A stretch of DNA of 64,000 nucleotides from a gamma proteobacterium symbiont of Stewartia floridana (GTDB taxonomy: Bacteria > Pseudomonadota > Gammaproteobacteria > Chromatiales > Chromatiaceae). This document shows, piece after piece, positions 31,625 to 39,952 of the stretch. Below the pieces are notes generated by a model that had not been told where the DNA came from, did not search any database, and saw only the letters and a program-made list of their open reading frames with translations. The stretch covers positions 36,955-100,954 of the forward strand of contig NAUB01000030.1 of NCBI GenBank assembly GCA_003676145.1. The letters run 5' to 3'. Both the position numbers and the translations under genes were made by a program. Within the stretch, counting starts at the first letter, position 1. Every line of letters begins with the position of its first letter.

Positions 31625-32251
31625 ATGAGAAAAACAGCAATCCTGGCTAGTATTTTTGCCTCACTTGCCCTGTTAGCCACATCAACAATTGCAGACATTG
31701 CAAACACGTCGCATGACCTTCGCAGTCAGACGACACTTTTGACTCAGGCCGGTAACACGCAAATCTGCGCTTACTGCCACACGCCCCATAATGCCAGTAC
31801 CACGAACAGTACGACCCCATTGTGGAATCATCAAGATACAGTGGCCACCTACACCATGTACAGCAGCCCCTCGCTGGATATGACCATTGCCGGTTCACCG
31901 GCGGGCGTCTCCCTCGCGTGCCTCAGCTGTCATGATGGTACTGTTGCCGCTGATCAGCTGATCAATTTTCCAACTGGCATTACTGGACCCGATGGTATCT
32001 TTTTCCTGGGTGACAGCCTTGGTACAGACCTGAGCAACGACCACCCGATCTCACTGACCTACAACGCAACTCAGGACCCTGATTTCGTTGCAGCGGTTAA
32101 CTCCCAGGTCAATGGTCTTCAGCTGTTCGGTGGAACCGGAGATCAGGTCGAGTGTGGTACTTGCCATTCAGTGCATGACAATACCAATGAGCCATTCCTT
32201 CGTATGAGTAATGCCGGCAGTGCTCTGTGTCTGGCCTGCCATATCAAGTAA
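31625..32251 (+). CDS. periplasmic tetrahaem c-type cytochrome
   Basis: 208 aa with a signal peptide (MRKTAILASIFASLALLATS, cleaved near TIAD). Four CxxCH haem motifs: C48-H52 (CAYCHTPH), C99-H103 (CLSCHDG), C177-H181 (CGTCHSVH) and C202-H206 (CLACHIK). The doubled-CxxCH style with CHxPH and the DLSNDHPISL segment place it in the doubled-CxxCH cytochrome group. AAGGAGGAA gives a strong ribosome-binding site. It is clearly homologous to the first 200 residues of the dodecahaem cytochrome at 36375. Probably a periplasmic electron carrier. Confidence 0.93.
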   Translation: MRKTAILASIFASLALLATSTIADIANTSHDLRSQTTLLTQAGNTQICAYCHTPHNASTTNSTTPLWNHQDTVATYTMYSSPSLDMTIAGSPAGVSLACLSCHDGTVAADQLINFPTGITGPDGIFFLGDSLGTDLSNDHPISLTYNATQDPDFVAAVNSQVNGLQLFGGTGDQVECGTCHSVHDNTNEPFLRMSNAGSALCLACHIK

Positions 32252-32303
32252 TCATCCAGCATATCCATTCCGTGATTCGCTTGGGTAATAGAGAGACAAT
32301 CAA

Positions 32304-32337
32304 CACAACCAGGATAATGTCCATTATCCTGGTTGTG
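32304..32337. promoter_or_regulatory. 34-bp palindrome over a cytochrome start codon
   Basis: Two perfectly complementary 16-bp arms (CACAACCAGGATAATG and complement) separated by only 2 bases. The ATG of the trihaem lipoprotein gene (32317-32319) lies at the inner end of the left arm. In mRNA this would be a strong hairpin masking the start codon; in DNA it could bind a dimeric regulator. Confidence 0.6.
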
Positions 32338-32964
32338 ACGTGTCTACTACTGATTGCTTCCTGCAGTACTGAGACCAAGCAGGTTTTTTTCGATATCCAG
32401 CCACCGACGGCCAAAGAGCTGGCTGAGCAGGAATTAAAACGACAAACTGCACTGATTGAAGCTCAAACACAGGGATTGAAAAAAGGCCAATCAGGAAATT
32501 TCTCTGCTGGTTATTTCCAACAACCTGTTGATACCGGCCCAAGACCAGAGATCGAGTCGATCAAAGAGTGGGACAGGGTGGAGGAAATCCTACCCAAAGA
32601 CGAAGAAGATAATGTCGACTGGTCCATGGCGCTGAAACAGGGAATGATACGTCCACGTCCCGGCAAAGACCCTCGTGCCTTGTGGGCTAGAGCCTTCCAA
32701 TGGGATTTCATCATTCCAGGTGAAGAGCGGGAAGACGATGCTTTCTTTCCCCACTCCGCACACACCGAATGGCTTGGGTGCAAGAACTGCCATAACCCCA
32801 CGCTCTATCCCTATCGAAGAAATCCCGCAACGATGAAAGAGATGAAGAAAGGGGCATCCTGTGGTGCCTGTCACGGTAAAAAGAAAGTTTCATTTTCTCT
32901 GAAAGCATGCGACCGCTGCCATATCAACAGTGAAGACGAAGACGAGGAAGAAGAAGACGAATAA
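32317..32964 (+). CDS. trihaem c7-type cytochrome lipoprotein
   Basis: 215 aa. The signal MSIILVVTCLLLIASC ends in a lipobox, so C16 is probably lipidated. A charged linker (residues 25-135) leads to a c7-like domain with three CxxCH motifs: C155-H159 (CKNCHN), C182-H186 (CGACHG) and C198-H202 (CDRCHI). The FPHSAHTEWLGCKNCH entry is characteristic. The tail is purely acidic. An earlier GTG (32272) is in frame, but the ATG gives a normal lipoprotein signal. The start codon lies inside a perfect palindrome. A likely envelope electron carrier. Confidence 0.88.
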   Translation: MSIILVVTCLLLIASCSTETKQVFFDIQPPTAKELAEQELKRQTALIEAQTQGLKKGQSGNFSAGYFQQPVDTGPRPEIESIKEWDRVEEILPKDEEDNVDWSMALKQGMIRPRPGKDPRALWARAFQWDFIIPGEEREDDAFFPHSAHTEWLGCKNCHNPTLYPYRRNPATMKEMKKGASCGACHGKKKVSFSLKACDRCHINSEDEDEEEEDE

Positions 32965-33018
32965 TCTATAGGACACTACCTCTGTAGTGTGCTTTCAGGG
33001 TAAATAATTGGTGAAGGT

Positions 33019-33363
33019 ATGCGCAAGTACACTTGTGTTCTAACAACAACATTAATATGTCTTTTCTTATACGGTTCATTGCTGACCGCAGCCCCTGGTG
33101 ATATTCAATACACTCGAGAAGGTGGTGATCCAGAAAAGCTGAAATCATTCCCACCATCAATCTTTCCTCATTGGATCCATCGACTCAACTACCGCTGTGA
33201 TGCCTGTCACAACGAGATATTTGAGATGAAGACCGGGACCACTACGATCAACAAGGATGTAATGAAAGAAGGTAAGACCTGCGCTGTTTGCCATAATGGC
33301 ACAGATGCCTTTGACGACGGATTTGCCAATTGTAACCGCTGCCACCTGCTCGAAGAGCAGTAG
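33019..33363 (+). CDS. periplasmic trihaem cytochrome c7-like protein
   Basis: 114 aa with a signal peptide (MRKYTCVLTTTLICLFLYGS, cleaved near LLTAA). Three CxxCH motifs, C60-H64, C88-H92 and C105-H109, in about 90 mature residues, the size of PpcA-type cytochromes c7. Extra histidines in FPHWIHRLNY can serve as distal haem ligands. It follows the lipoprotein cytochrome by 54 bases. A small soluble shuttle is the natural reading. Confidence 0.92.
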   Translation: MRKYTCVLTTTLICLFLYGSLLTAAPGDIQYTREGGDPEKLKSFPPSIFPHWIHRLNYRCDACHNEIFEMKTGTTTINKDVMKEGKTCAVCHNGTDAFDDGFANCNRCHLLEEQ

Positions 33364-33386
33364 ATATCATGCTTCCCATGGAGGTC

Positions 33387-35378
33387 ATGACAAGATCCAT
33401 GATGCCTCTGGCATTGGTTTGGGTACTTTCTACGATTATTTTTCTCTGGAGTGACAGACTCGCTGCCGAATCAAGTTTCGTGCTCTACCCTACTGAATTG
33501 GATGCCGTGGTGAAATTTGATGGCACCAAAACACGAAATGGATTCGAATCTGAAGAGATAGAGTGGCAAGCAGGCTTGAGAATTGCCCAGATGGGGTATC
33601 TGTTGGACCCCAGGATTGCCTGGTTTCTCATCGATATCGAACCACTCTATACCTGGACTGAACTTGAAACCGACGATACCGTTGAGGAATACGATGGTGA
33701 ACTGTTCAACTACCTGCTTCAGACCAGCCTGCTGCAAGGAACACCCGGTCCTTTTGGGCTGGATCTATCCGCACAGAAGAATACCAGCCTGAATACCGGC
33801 TCACTCGGTAGTCGTTTCGACACCGATATCGAGTCTTATCGAGCAACTCTCAACTGGAAAAATTCAGCCTTTCCAATGAGCCTCTCTTACGAAGAGAAGA
33901 CGCTTGATGAAGAGTTTCGCTCAAGCCTGACGAATCCGGTTACCGAACGCGACGAACTCTTGAAGAGTTGGAATCTAAAGGGACGAAGCAGCAAGTTGAG
34001 TGTCCATCTTACCCATGACGAACTGGATGATCGGATTATTTCAAGAAACCAGGATTACGAGCTGGACAGAGCAAATATCTCCCACCACCTGCTATGGGGA
34101 CGAAACAGTCAGCTCGATTCGAACCTTAACTATACGGACCGCACAGGTTTCAATGCCAATGAACGCCTGACGATCAGTGAGAGTGCCAGGATACAGCACC
34201 TGGACAATCTTCACAGCCGCACCTCCTATCACTATCAGTCCACTGAGCAGACCATAGAAAACACAGAACATGGCGGCAGATTTGAGCTCCATCACAGACT
34301 CTACAACAACCTCAACACCATGGGCTACGCCAATCTCAATAAACGGGAATCTGACGATCTGGACGAGGACAAGTGGCGAGCAGGTCTTGAGGCAAGATAT
34401 ACCAAAAACAAGCTTTTGGGCGCTTACATCAGTGCCGGTGTCCGTGCTTCATACCAGGAAACAGACAGGGTTTCCACACTTGGGACCATCGATGTCATCG
34501 ATGAGAGTCAATCTGTGCCTTTTACCGGTGCAATCCTGCTTGAACAACGATTTATCATCACCAGCACCATCGTCGTCACCGATAGTGACGGGGTAACCGT
34601 ATATGACGAAAATACCGACTATACGATTATCGATCTTTCCGGTGACCTGACCCAGTTGCAGATTGTTCCCGGCGGAAGAATCGATTCAGGAGATACCATA
34701 CTGGTAAGCTACGATGCGGAAATACTGCCTACGCAGGAGTTCTCTACTGTCTTCACCAACTACCATTTCACCATTGATTACGATTGGGTAAGACTTTCGC
34801 ACAGTGACAGTAAATCGGATGACAAACTCATCGCCGGAGCAAGTGAGAGTTTTCTGCAGAATACCCGTAATACTTACACCGATCTTGAGTTTCATTTCAA
34901 GCCGATCAATATTGACACGGTAATCGGTGCTGAAAGGCGTTATACCGAAACCGGTGGCTTCGAATCGACCACCTACTCTTTCAATCAGCGGTTTTCCTGG
35001 ACCCCAAAGGTTCGTAGAGGTGGACAGAGCATCAATTGGAGTTTAAACGCCACTCAATCATTTACAGAGCAGGATTTTCTCGACACAGATCTCTATCGCG
35101 TTGACTTCATCCTAAATTGGCAAGCGAGTAGAAATCTGACGATCCGACCGACCATCAGCGGCTGGAAGAGAGAGGATGTGGGCTCTGCGGTTGCCGGTGG
35201 ACGCAAAGAAGATGAATTTTACACGGCCGGTATTCTTGCTCAATGGCGTTATCGTAAACTCGACCTGGACTTCAAATACAACCACGATCGTCGTGAAGTG
35301 ACCAATTCAGACAACACTGATACCACTGAGACAAACGAGGATAGACTGATGATCACGTTGAGACGGAGGATATTGTGA
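33387..35378 (+). CDS. outer-membrane beta-barrel protein of the cytochrome locus
   Basis: 663 aa from ATG 33387 (in-frame ATGs at 33369 and 33399 are alternatives; GGAGG lies at 33380-33384). A signal peptide is followed by many alternating-hydrophobicity strands of 8-12 residues (YRATLNWKNSAFPMSLSYEEK, FELHHRLYNNLNTMGYANLN), as in an outer-membrane barrel of about 20 or more strands. A non-barrel insert around TVYDENTDYTIIDLSGDLTQ resembles a small beta-sandwich. There are no CxxCH motifs. Sitting among cytochrome genes it resembles the porin of porin-cytochrome conduits (MtrB/PioB role), though I see no MtrB signature. The stop overlaps the next gene by 4 bases. Confidence 0.8.
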   Translation: MTRSMMPLALVWVLSTIIFLWSDRLAAESSFVLYPTELDAVVKFDGTKTRNGFESEEIEWQAGLRIAQMGYLLDPRIAWFLIDIEPLYTWTELETDDTVEEYDGELFNYLLQTSLLQGTPGPFGLDLSAQKNTSLNTGSLGSRFDTDIESYRATLNWKNSAFPMSLSYEEKTLDEEFRSSLTNPVTERDELLKSWNLKGRSSKLSVHLTHDELDDRIISRNQDYELDRANISHHLLWGRNSQLDSNLNYTDRTGFNANERLTISESARIQHLDNLHSRTSYHYQSTEQTIENTEHGGRFELHHRLYNNLNTMGYANLNKRESDDLDEDKWRAGLEARYTKNKLLGAYISAGVRASYQETDRVSTLGTIDVIDESQSVPFTGAILLEQRFIITSTIVVTDSDGVTVYDENTDYTIIDLSGDLTQLQIVPGGRIDSGDTILVSYDAEILPTQEFSTVFTNYHFTIDYDWVRLSHSDSKSDDKLIAGASESFLQNTRNTYTDLEFHFKPINIDTVIGAERRYTETGGFESTTYSFNQRFSWTPKVRRGGQSINWSLNATQSFTEQDFLDTDLYRVDFILNWQASRNLTIRPTISGWKREDVGSAVAGGRKEDEFYTAGILAQWRYRKLDLDFKYNHDRREVTNSDNTDTTETNEDRLMITLRRRIL

Positions 35379-36382
35379 GTAGACTCATCTTACTGACAAT
35401 ATTTCTCTTTCTCACGGCTTGCTCTTCTACAGGCCCGGTAACTTTTGAGCCCGCAAAAGAGGGGCAAAGGATTGTCTGGCCTTCGGCACCGGAACCCGCC
35501 AGAATAGAGTTCATCACCGCTTTCAGTAATGCCCAGGACCTGGGCATAGAAAAATCCATATTCAGCAAATTGCTTGACCTCTTTACCGGTGCCGATGAGC
35601 AAAATTTAGCACGCCCCTATGCACTGGCAGTGTTTGAAAACAGGCTGGCGATAGCAGATCCGGATGCGGCTGCAGTACATCTATACGATCTCAACAAGCA
35701 GACCCACAACAGAATAGAGCGTGTCGGTGAGAGCCAACTGGAATCACCGATCAGCGTGGCGATTGATAATCAGAGGCTTTTCATTGCTGATTCAAAACTC
35801 AATAAAGTATTTGTTTTGGATACCAGCAATCAGCTTCAATACACAATCGACGGACTGGAACGCCCCACCAGCCTGTCATTGAGCCCTTCCCAGCAGCAAT
35901 TGTTCATAGCAGACACATTGGCTCATAAGGTCTTTGCCTATGACCTGGTGGGAAACTACTTATTTAAAATCGGTGAGCGGGGCGAAAATGATCTAGAGTT
36001 TAACTATCCAAGTCACCTGGCATCCTCGGATAAGAAACTCTTTGTCAACGATACCATGAACTTCAGGGTTCAAGTATTCGATAGTGATGGGCAACACAGA
36101 TCAACCTTCGGTAAGCAGGGAGACGCTTCCGGTTACCTGACCCAGTCGAAGGGAATCGCGGTTGACTCTGACGGACACATCTATATCGCCGATGCACTGG
36201 CCAATAGAGTTCAGATTTTTACACAAAACGGTGAGTTTTTACTTGAGTTTGGTAACACCGGCAGACAACCTGGAGAATTCCAGATGCCAACTGGGTTAGC
36301 CATATGGAATGACAAAATTTTTGTTGCCGACTCTTATAATCAACGCATCCAGGTTTTTCAATACCTGAAGGTGGATGAATGA
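35375..36382 (+). CDS. NHL-repeat beta-propeller lipoprotein 2
   Basis: 335 aa, GTG start overlapping the barrel gene by 4 bases (GTGA). The signal MSRLILLTIFLFLTACSS has a lipobox. Six NHL blades are visible (for example SPISVAIDNQRLFIADSKLN, QSKGIAVDSDGHIYIADALA and MPTGLAIWNDKIFVADSYNQ). It is a diverged paralogue of the NHL protein at 30041. Translational coupling to the barrel on one side and to the dodecahaem cytochrome on the other implies the three products act together. Confidence 0.9.
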   Translation: MSRLILLTIFLFLTACSSTGPVTFEPAKEGQRIVWPSAPEPARIEFITAFSNAQDLGIEKSIFSKLLDLFTGADEQNLARPYALAVFENRLAIADPDAAAVHLYDLNKQTHNRIERVGESQLESPISVAIDNQRLFIADSKLNKVFVLDTSNQLQYTIDGLERPTSLSLSPSQQQLFIADTLAHKVFAYDLVGNYLFKIGERGENDLEFNYPSHLASSDKKLFVNDTMNFRVQVFDSDGQHRSTFGKQGDASGYLTQSKGIAVDSDGHIYIADALANRVQIFTQNGEFLLEFGNTGRQPGEFQMPTGLAIWNDKIFVADSYNQRIQVFQYLKVDE

Positions 36383-38186
36383 TATGCGAAATATCTATCT
36401 TCTAATTCTACTACTGACGACAATCCCAGGTATCACTCTGGCAGGCATTGCTGAGACGGTGCATAACCTCTCCTCAACCGGTCCTGGTCCGGTTAAAAGC
36501 AACACAGAGGATCGAATCTGTATTTTTTGTCATACCCCACATGCCTCTGCCCCGGATTCACCGTTATGGAACAGATCCTCTACAGGGGTCTATATTGACT
36601 ATCTCAGTAGCACCACACATGCTGATGCGGGCACTATGAGTTCGTCTTCAGTTCTCTGCCTCTCTTGTCATGATGGCACGATTGCTTTAGGTACGATTGG
36701 CAGACCAGGGACAATCACCGATTTAAATAACACATTTATCACTGACCGGGCCTTATTGGGTACTGATCTATCTGATGATCATCCAGTATCCATTATCTAT
36801 AATCCTACGCTTTTAAATACAGACCCTGATCTGGTACACCCAAACAATGTGGATCTACCACTAAGAAACAATGAGCTTCACTGCTCCTCTTGCCATGATG
36901 CTCATGAGAACATTCATCCCCCATTTCTGCATAAATCGACTACGAATGGTGAATTATGCGTAACCTGCCATATGCCAAGGCCTGAAGGTGCCGGTACAGC
37001 CTGGATCTGGTCGAATAGTTCCCATGCAACCTCAACCGCTACACCTCAAGGTACCAATCCCTGGTCTGAACGAAAGCCTGAATGGACAGGACAGACCGTA
37101 CAAGCGAACGCCTGTATGAACTGCCATACACCCCACAATGCAGCAACACCGGAAAGACTGATCAAAGATATAGAAGAGGATGTTTGCTACCTCTGCCATA
37201 ATGGTACAGTCGCGCAGACCGATATTCAGACTGAAATGCAGAAGATTTATCACCATCCGGTTGAGATTGCCCTTAATGGTGAACACTCTGCACGTACCGA
37301 AAACCCTCTGATGATGCCCTGGCATGTGGAGTGTGAAGATTGCCATAATCCCCACGCCAGTTTCGTTGACGAGCCAATGATCTCGTTCAATCCGACCAAT
37401 CCGATGGGTGGCGGTCACTCAACGGCGCCTTTTGTAAATGGCAGCATGATCGGTGTCACGGGTATAGACGCCAACGGTAATTTTAAGCAAGAAGCGGAGT
37501 TCGAGTATGAAGTCTGTTTTAAATGTCATGGCGTACCGGGAAAAAGTGCCTGCGATAACCAGCGCTGTTCAACCGCAGACAGTAATAATATGGTAAGGGC
37601 TGATGGCGTTTATAACATTCGCGACAAAGTGAATTCAGGCAACCCGGCCCTGATTTCATACCACCCCATCGTGGAAAACGACCCCTCAAACAATAGCGAA
37701 GTACCCAGTCTTCGTACCGACATACCGCTAACCACATTTACAGGACAAATCTATTGCAGCGACTGCCACAGCAGTAATATATCGCCTGCGGCCGGTGGCG
37801 TGGGGCCTGCCGGTCCGCACGGTTCGATCCATCAAGGCATTCTGGCACAAACCTACGATATCGATCCTGATAGCTCTACAACGCTCTCAAACGATCTCTG
37901 TTTCAAATGTCATGATTCAGGTAATTTGTATACGGATCAATCCTTTCCCCATACTGAACATGTTATCGCAGAAGGTCTTGGCTGCATTAATTGCCATGAC
38001 CCCCATGGTTCTGCATCAAATCCACACTTGATTAATTTTCTGACCACTTCAAATGTCGGCGGGCAGATCAGAACCATAACTGGAGCTGGCGACTATTCAG
38101 AACCTACCTGGTTGGATAATGGAGTGCACAACGGTGTCTGTTGGCTCAATTGTCATGGGGAAGTTCATAATGGTTATGACTATTAA
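36375..38186 (+). CDS. dodecahaem c-type cytochrome
   Basis: 603 aa with a signal peptide (cleaved near GITLA). Eleven CxxCH motifs (C49, C95, C170, C195, C247, C271, C320, C381, C461, C509, C537) plus one atypical CxxxCH, C589-W-L-N-C593-H594, for up to 12 haems. Residues 1-200 are homologous to the tetrahaem cytochrome at 31625; the remaining 400 add eight haem sites. Several motifs continue as CHxPH, supplying nearby distal ligands. ATG 36375 overlaps the NHL gene by 8 bases (ATG 36384 is an alternative). Likely the largest electron conduit or extracellular terminal cytochrome of the locus. Confidence 0.92.
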   Translation: MNDMRNIYLLILLLTTIPGITLAGIAETVHNLSSTGPGPVKSNTEDRICIFCHTPHASAPDSPLWNRSSTGVYIDYLSSTTHADAGTMSSSSVLCLSCHDGTIALGTIGRPGTITDLNNTFITDRALLGTDLSDDHPVSIIYNPTLLNTDPDLVHPNNVDLPLRNNELHCSSCHDAHENIHPPFLHKSTTNGELCVTCHMPRPEGAGTAWIWSNSSHATSTATPQGTNPWSERKPEWTGQTVQANACMNCHTPHNAATPERLIKDIEEDVCYLCHNGTVAQTDIQTEMQKIYHHPVEIALNGEHSARTENPLMMPWHVECEDCHNPHASFVDEPMISFNPTNPMGGGHSTAPFVNGSMIGVTGIDANGNFKQEAEFEYEVCFKCHGVPGKSACDNQRCSTADSNNMVRADGVYNIRDKVNSGNPALISYHPIVENDPSNNSEVPSLRTDIPLTTFTGQIYCSDCHSSNISPAAGGVGPAGPHGSIHQGILAQTYDIDPDSSTTLSNDLCFKCHDSGNLYTDQSFPHTEHVIAEGLGCINCHDPHGSASNPHLINFLTTSNVGGQIRTITGAGDYSEPTWLDNGVHNGVCWLNCHGEVHNGYDY

Positions 38187-38257
38187 TCATCCGTCTTCAT
38201 AATGTACGGGCAGAAAATATTGACTGGAATCTCATGTGTTCTTATCAGGGTTAAACT

Positions 38258-39415
38258 ATGAAACTTGTCACTCAGGTATTGGCTGTTATCACCCTACTTC
38301 TAACAGCGGCACCGGCAACGCTTGCCAACCCGTCCCCTGCATTCGAGGGCAGAAAACTCTACATATCACACTGCATGATCTGTCATGGAATGGATGGCAA
38401 AGGATATGGCCCTCTGGCGAAGAAAATGAAGATCGAACCGGAGGATCTCACCGACTATGTACCTACGATGAGTGATTACGGTCTAAGGGTTTTTATTACC
38501 GGGGATAAGAATGTCCCCAAGTCCTTGCGATCGAGGCACGGTAAAATCAGCAAGGATATGCCGAAGTGGAAAGAGGTACTCAATGAGAGCCAAATCTCAG
38601 CACTGATTGCCTATTTGCGCTTTCTCAGTACCACCAGACATGATCTACCCGGTGACCCGGAACTCGGCTATGAACTCTATCAGCGTTATTGCTCAATCTG
38701 TCATGGTGTAGAAGGTATTGGAGATGGTGCTTTGACCAAGCTGATTGGCGTGATTCCAGTCGACCTTACCAACCCGAAGAAGGCAGATGGTTTCAGCAAC
38801 CGCACTCTGGCCAAAGACATTATCGAGGGTAAAGGAGACTACATGCCCGGTTGGAAAGGCATACTGACGAATGAGGAAGTCGATGCTTTAGTCAGCTATA
38901 TCAGACTGCTATACCAGGTATGGGCACATCTGGAAGATGGTGGGCTGGTCGTGGTTATGAAATCGCCAACACTGGAAAACGATAAGGGTAGAACAACCAC
39001 CCTACTTCGTGATACCTCATGCAACAGCAAGGCCAACTTATCGGCAAAAGGCAAAGCGGAAGCCATTAAAGTCGGCAAACTCTTCAAATCCAGAGGCGTT
39101 AGTATTCAACAGGTGATATCCAGCCCTCACTGCCTTGCCAAAGAGACTGCGATGACGGCATTCGGTCAGGCTGAAACAGTGGAGTACCTGGCATCAAACG
39201 AAAAGCTCCCATCTGACAAGGCTGAGAGCTTTGCTTCAGAGCTGGATACACGCATTGGCAGTTATGAAGGAGAAGGCAACCTGGTAGTTTTTACCCATGA
39301 ATCAATCATCAAGGATCTCTCATTTCAAAAACTGAAAGATGGCTATTTTCTTGTCTTAAAGCCTATGGGTAAAAACGAATATGAAGAGATTGGCGTTTAC
39401 AAAATGAACAGATGA
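38258..39415 (+). CDS. dihaem cytochrome c fused to a degenerate histidine-phosphatase domain
   Basis: 385 aa with a signal peptide (cleaved near PATLA). Two class I cytochrome c domains: haem 1 C39-H43 with M101, and haem 2 C145-H149 with M196 as probable axial ligands (SKDMPKW, DYMPGW). Residues about 226-385 resemble the histidine phosphatase (phosphoglycerate mutase-like) superfamily: VVVMKSP, NLSAKGKAEAIKVGKLFKSRG, VISSPHCLAKETA and VVFTHES. The catalytic RHG is replaced by M-K-S and the second arginine (SPxxR) by leucine, while the later His (H347) remains. The domain is therefore probably inactive and may bind a phosphate ligand. Last gene of the locus. Confidence 0.88.
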   Translation: MKLVTQVLAVITLLLTAAPATLANPSPAFEGRKLYISHCMICHGMDGKGYGPLAKKMKIEPEDLTDYVPTMSDYGLRVFITGDKNVPKSLRSRHGKISKDMPKWKEVLNESQISALIAYLRFLSTTRHDLPGDPELGYELYQRYCSICHGVEGIGDGALTKLIGVIPVDLTNPKKADGFSNRTLAKDIIEGKGDYMPGWKGILTNEEVDALVSYIRLLYQVWAHLEDGGLVVVMKSPTLENDKGRTTTLLRDTSCNSKANLSAKGKAEAIKVGKLFKSRGVSIQQVISSPHCLAKETAMTAFGQAETVEYLASNEKLPSDKAESFASELDTRIGSYEGEGNLVVFTHESIIKDLSFQKLKDGYFLVLKPMGKNEYEEIGVYKMNR

Positions 39416-39452
39416 TACCAACCCCACTTACATAGGTAAGTGGAATTGGTAT
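39415..39452 (+). terminator. hairpin ending the cytochrome operon
   Basis: Two 17-base arms beginning at the stop codon: a 7-bp lower stem, a 2x2 internal loop and an 8-bp upper stem (CCACTTAC-ATAG-GTAAGTGG). No long T-run follows, but position and stability fit an operon terminator. Confidence 0.55.
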
Positions 39453-39479
39453 TCCTAGTACTCTTTTGCGTCGGAAAGG

Positions 39480-39854
39480 TTATCTGGCAGCAAACAGGGA
39501 TTTCATCTCAACACTGCAAGAAGCATCCTGAGTACATAAAACAGCTTTAACCAGTTTCACGGCCCCTCGCGGACTACTTGGCTTGCGCCAGATGGGGATA
39601 AATTTTGTTGAGTTATCCTGGTAATCCCCTTCCATGATCAAAGGGTCATTATAGAGGCTAATCAGATTGTCACAGCGCAGATAGAGTACATCGTCGTACC
39701 CTCTTGAATAATCGCATACCCATTTCTGCTGATCCGCACCGTTGGACATTACATCATGATAATGATCACTCGCTACCGCATTGAATGCCGTAGTCATGAG
39801 CAACAGTACCAAACCGTGGATAATTAAATGTGCTTTGGACCGTGTGTACATCAT
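39480..39854 (-). CDS. exported protein under a c-di-GMP riboswitch
   Basis: 124 aa with a signal peptide (HLIIHGLVLLLMTTAFNAVA). Mature part about 95 residues with four cysteines (WVCDY, LRCDN, VLCTQ, ASCSV), perhaps two disulfides. AGGGGA lies 6 bases before ATG 39854. Its leader contains a class I c-di-GMP riboswitch, so its expression should follow c-di-GMP levels. Family unrecognised. It lies convergent to the cytochrome operon, 64 bases after the last cytochrome gene. Confidence 0.75.
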   Translation of the reverse strand: MMYTRSKAHLIIHGLVLLLMTTAFNAVASDHYHDVMSNGADQQKWVCDYSRGYDDVLYLRCDNLISLYNDPLIMEGDYQDNSTKFIPIWRKPSSPRGAVKLVKAVLCTQDASCSVEMKSLFAAR

Positions 39855-39952
39855 TCTTCCCCTGACAACCCATAGGAGTTCGAAACGACAAGACGCACAA
39901 CACTTGGTATCGGTCTGAATATGTCAACAGACAAATTTATCCGTAGACATAT

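Noticed and set aside
39464..39476. TTTTGCGTC string resembling part of a second GEMM riboswitch
   Set aside because: The GGGCAAAC junction, tetraloop stem and receptor are all missing nearby; coincidental match.
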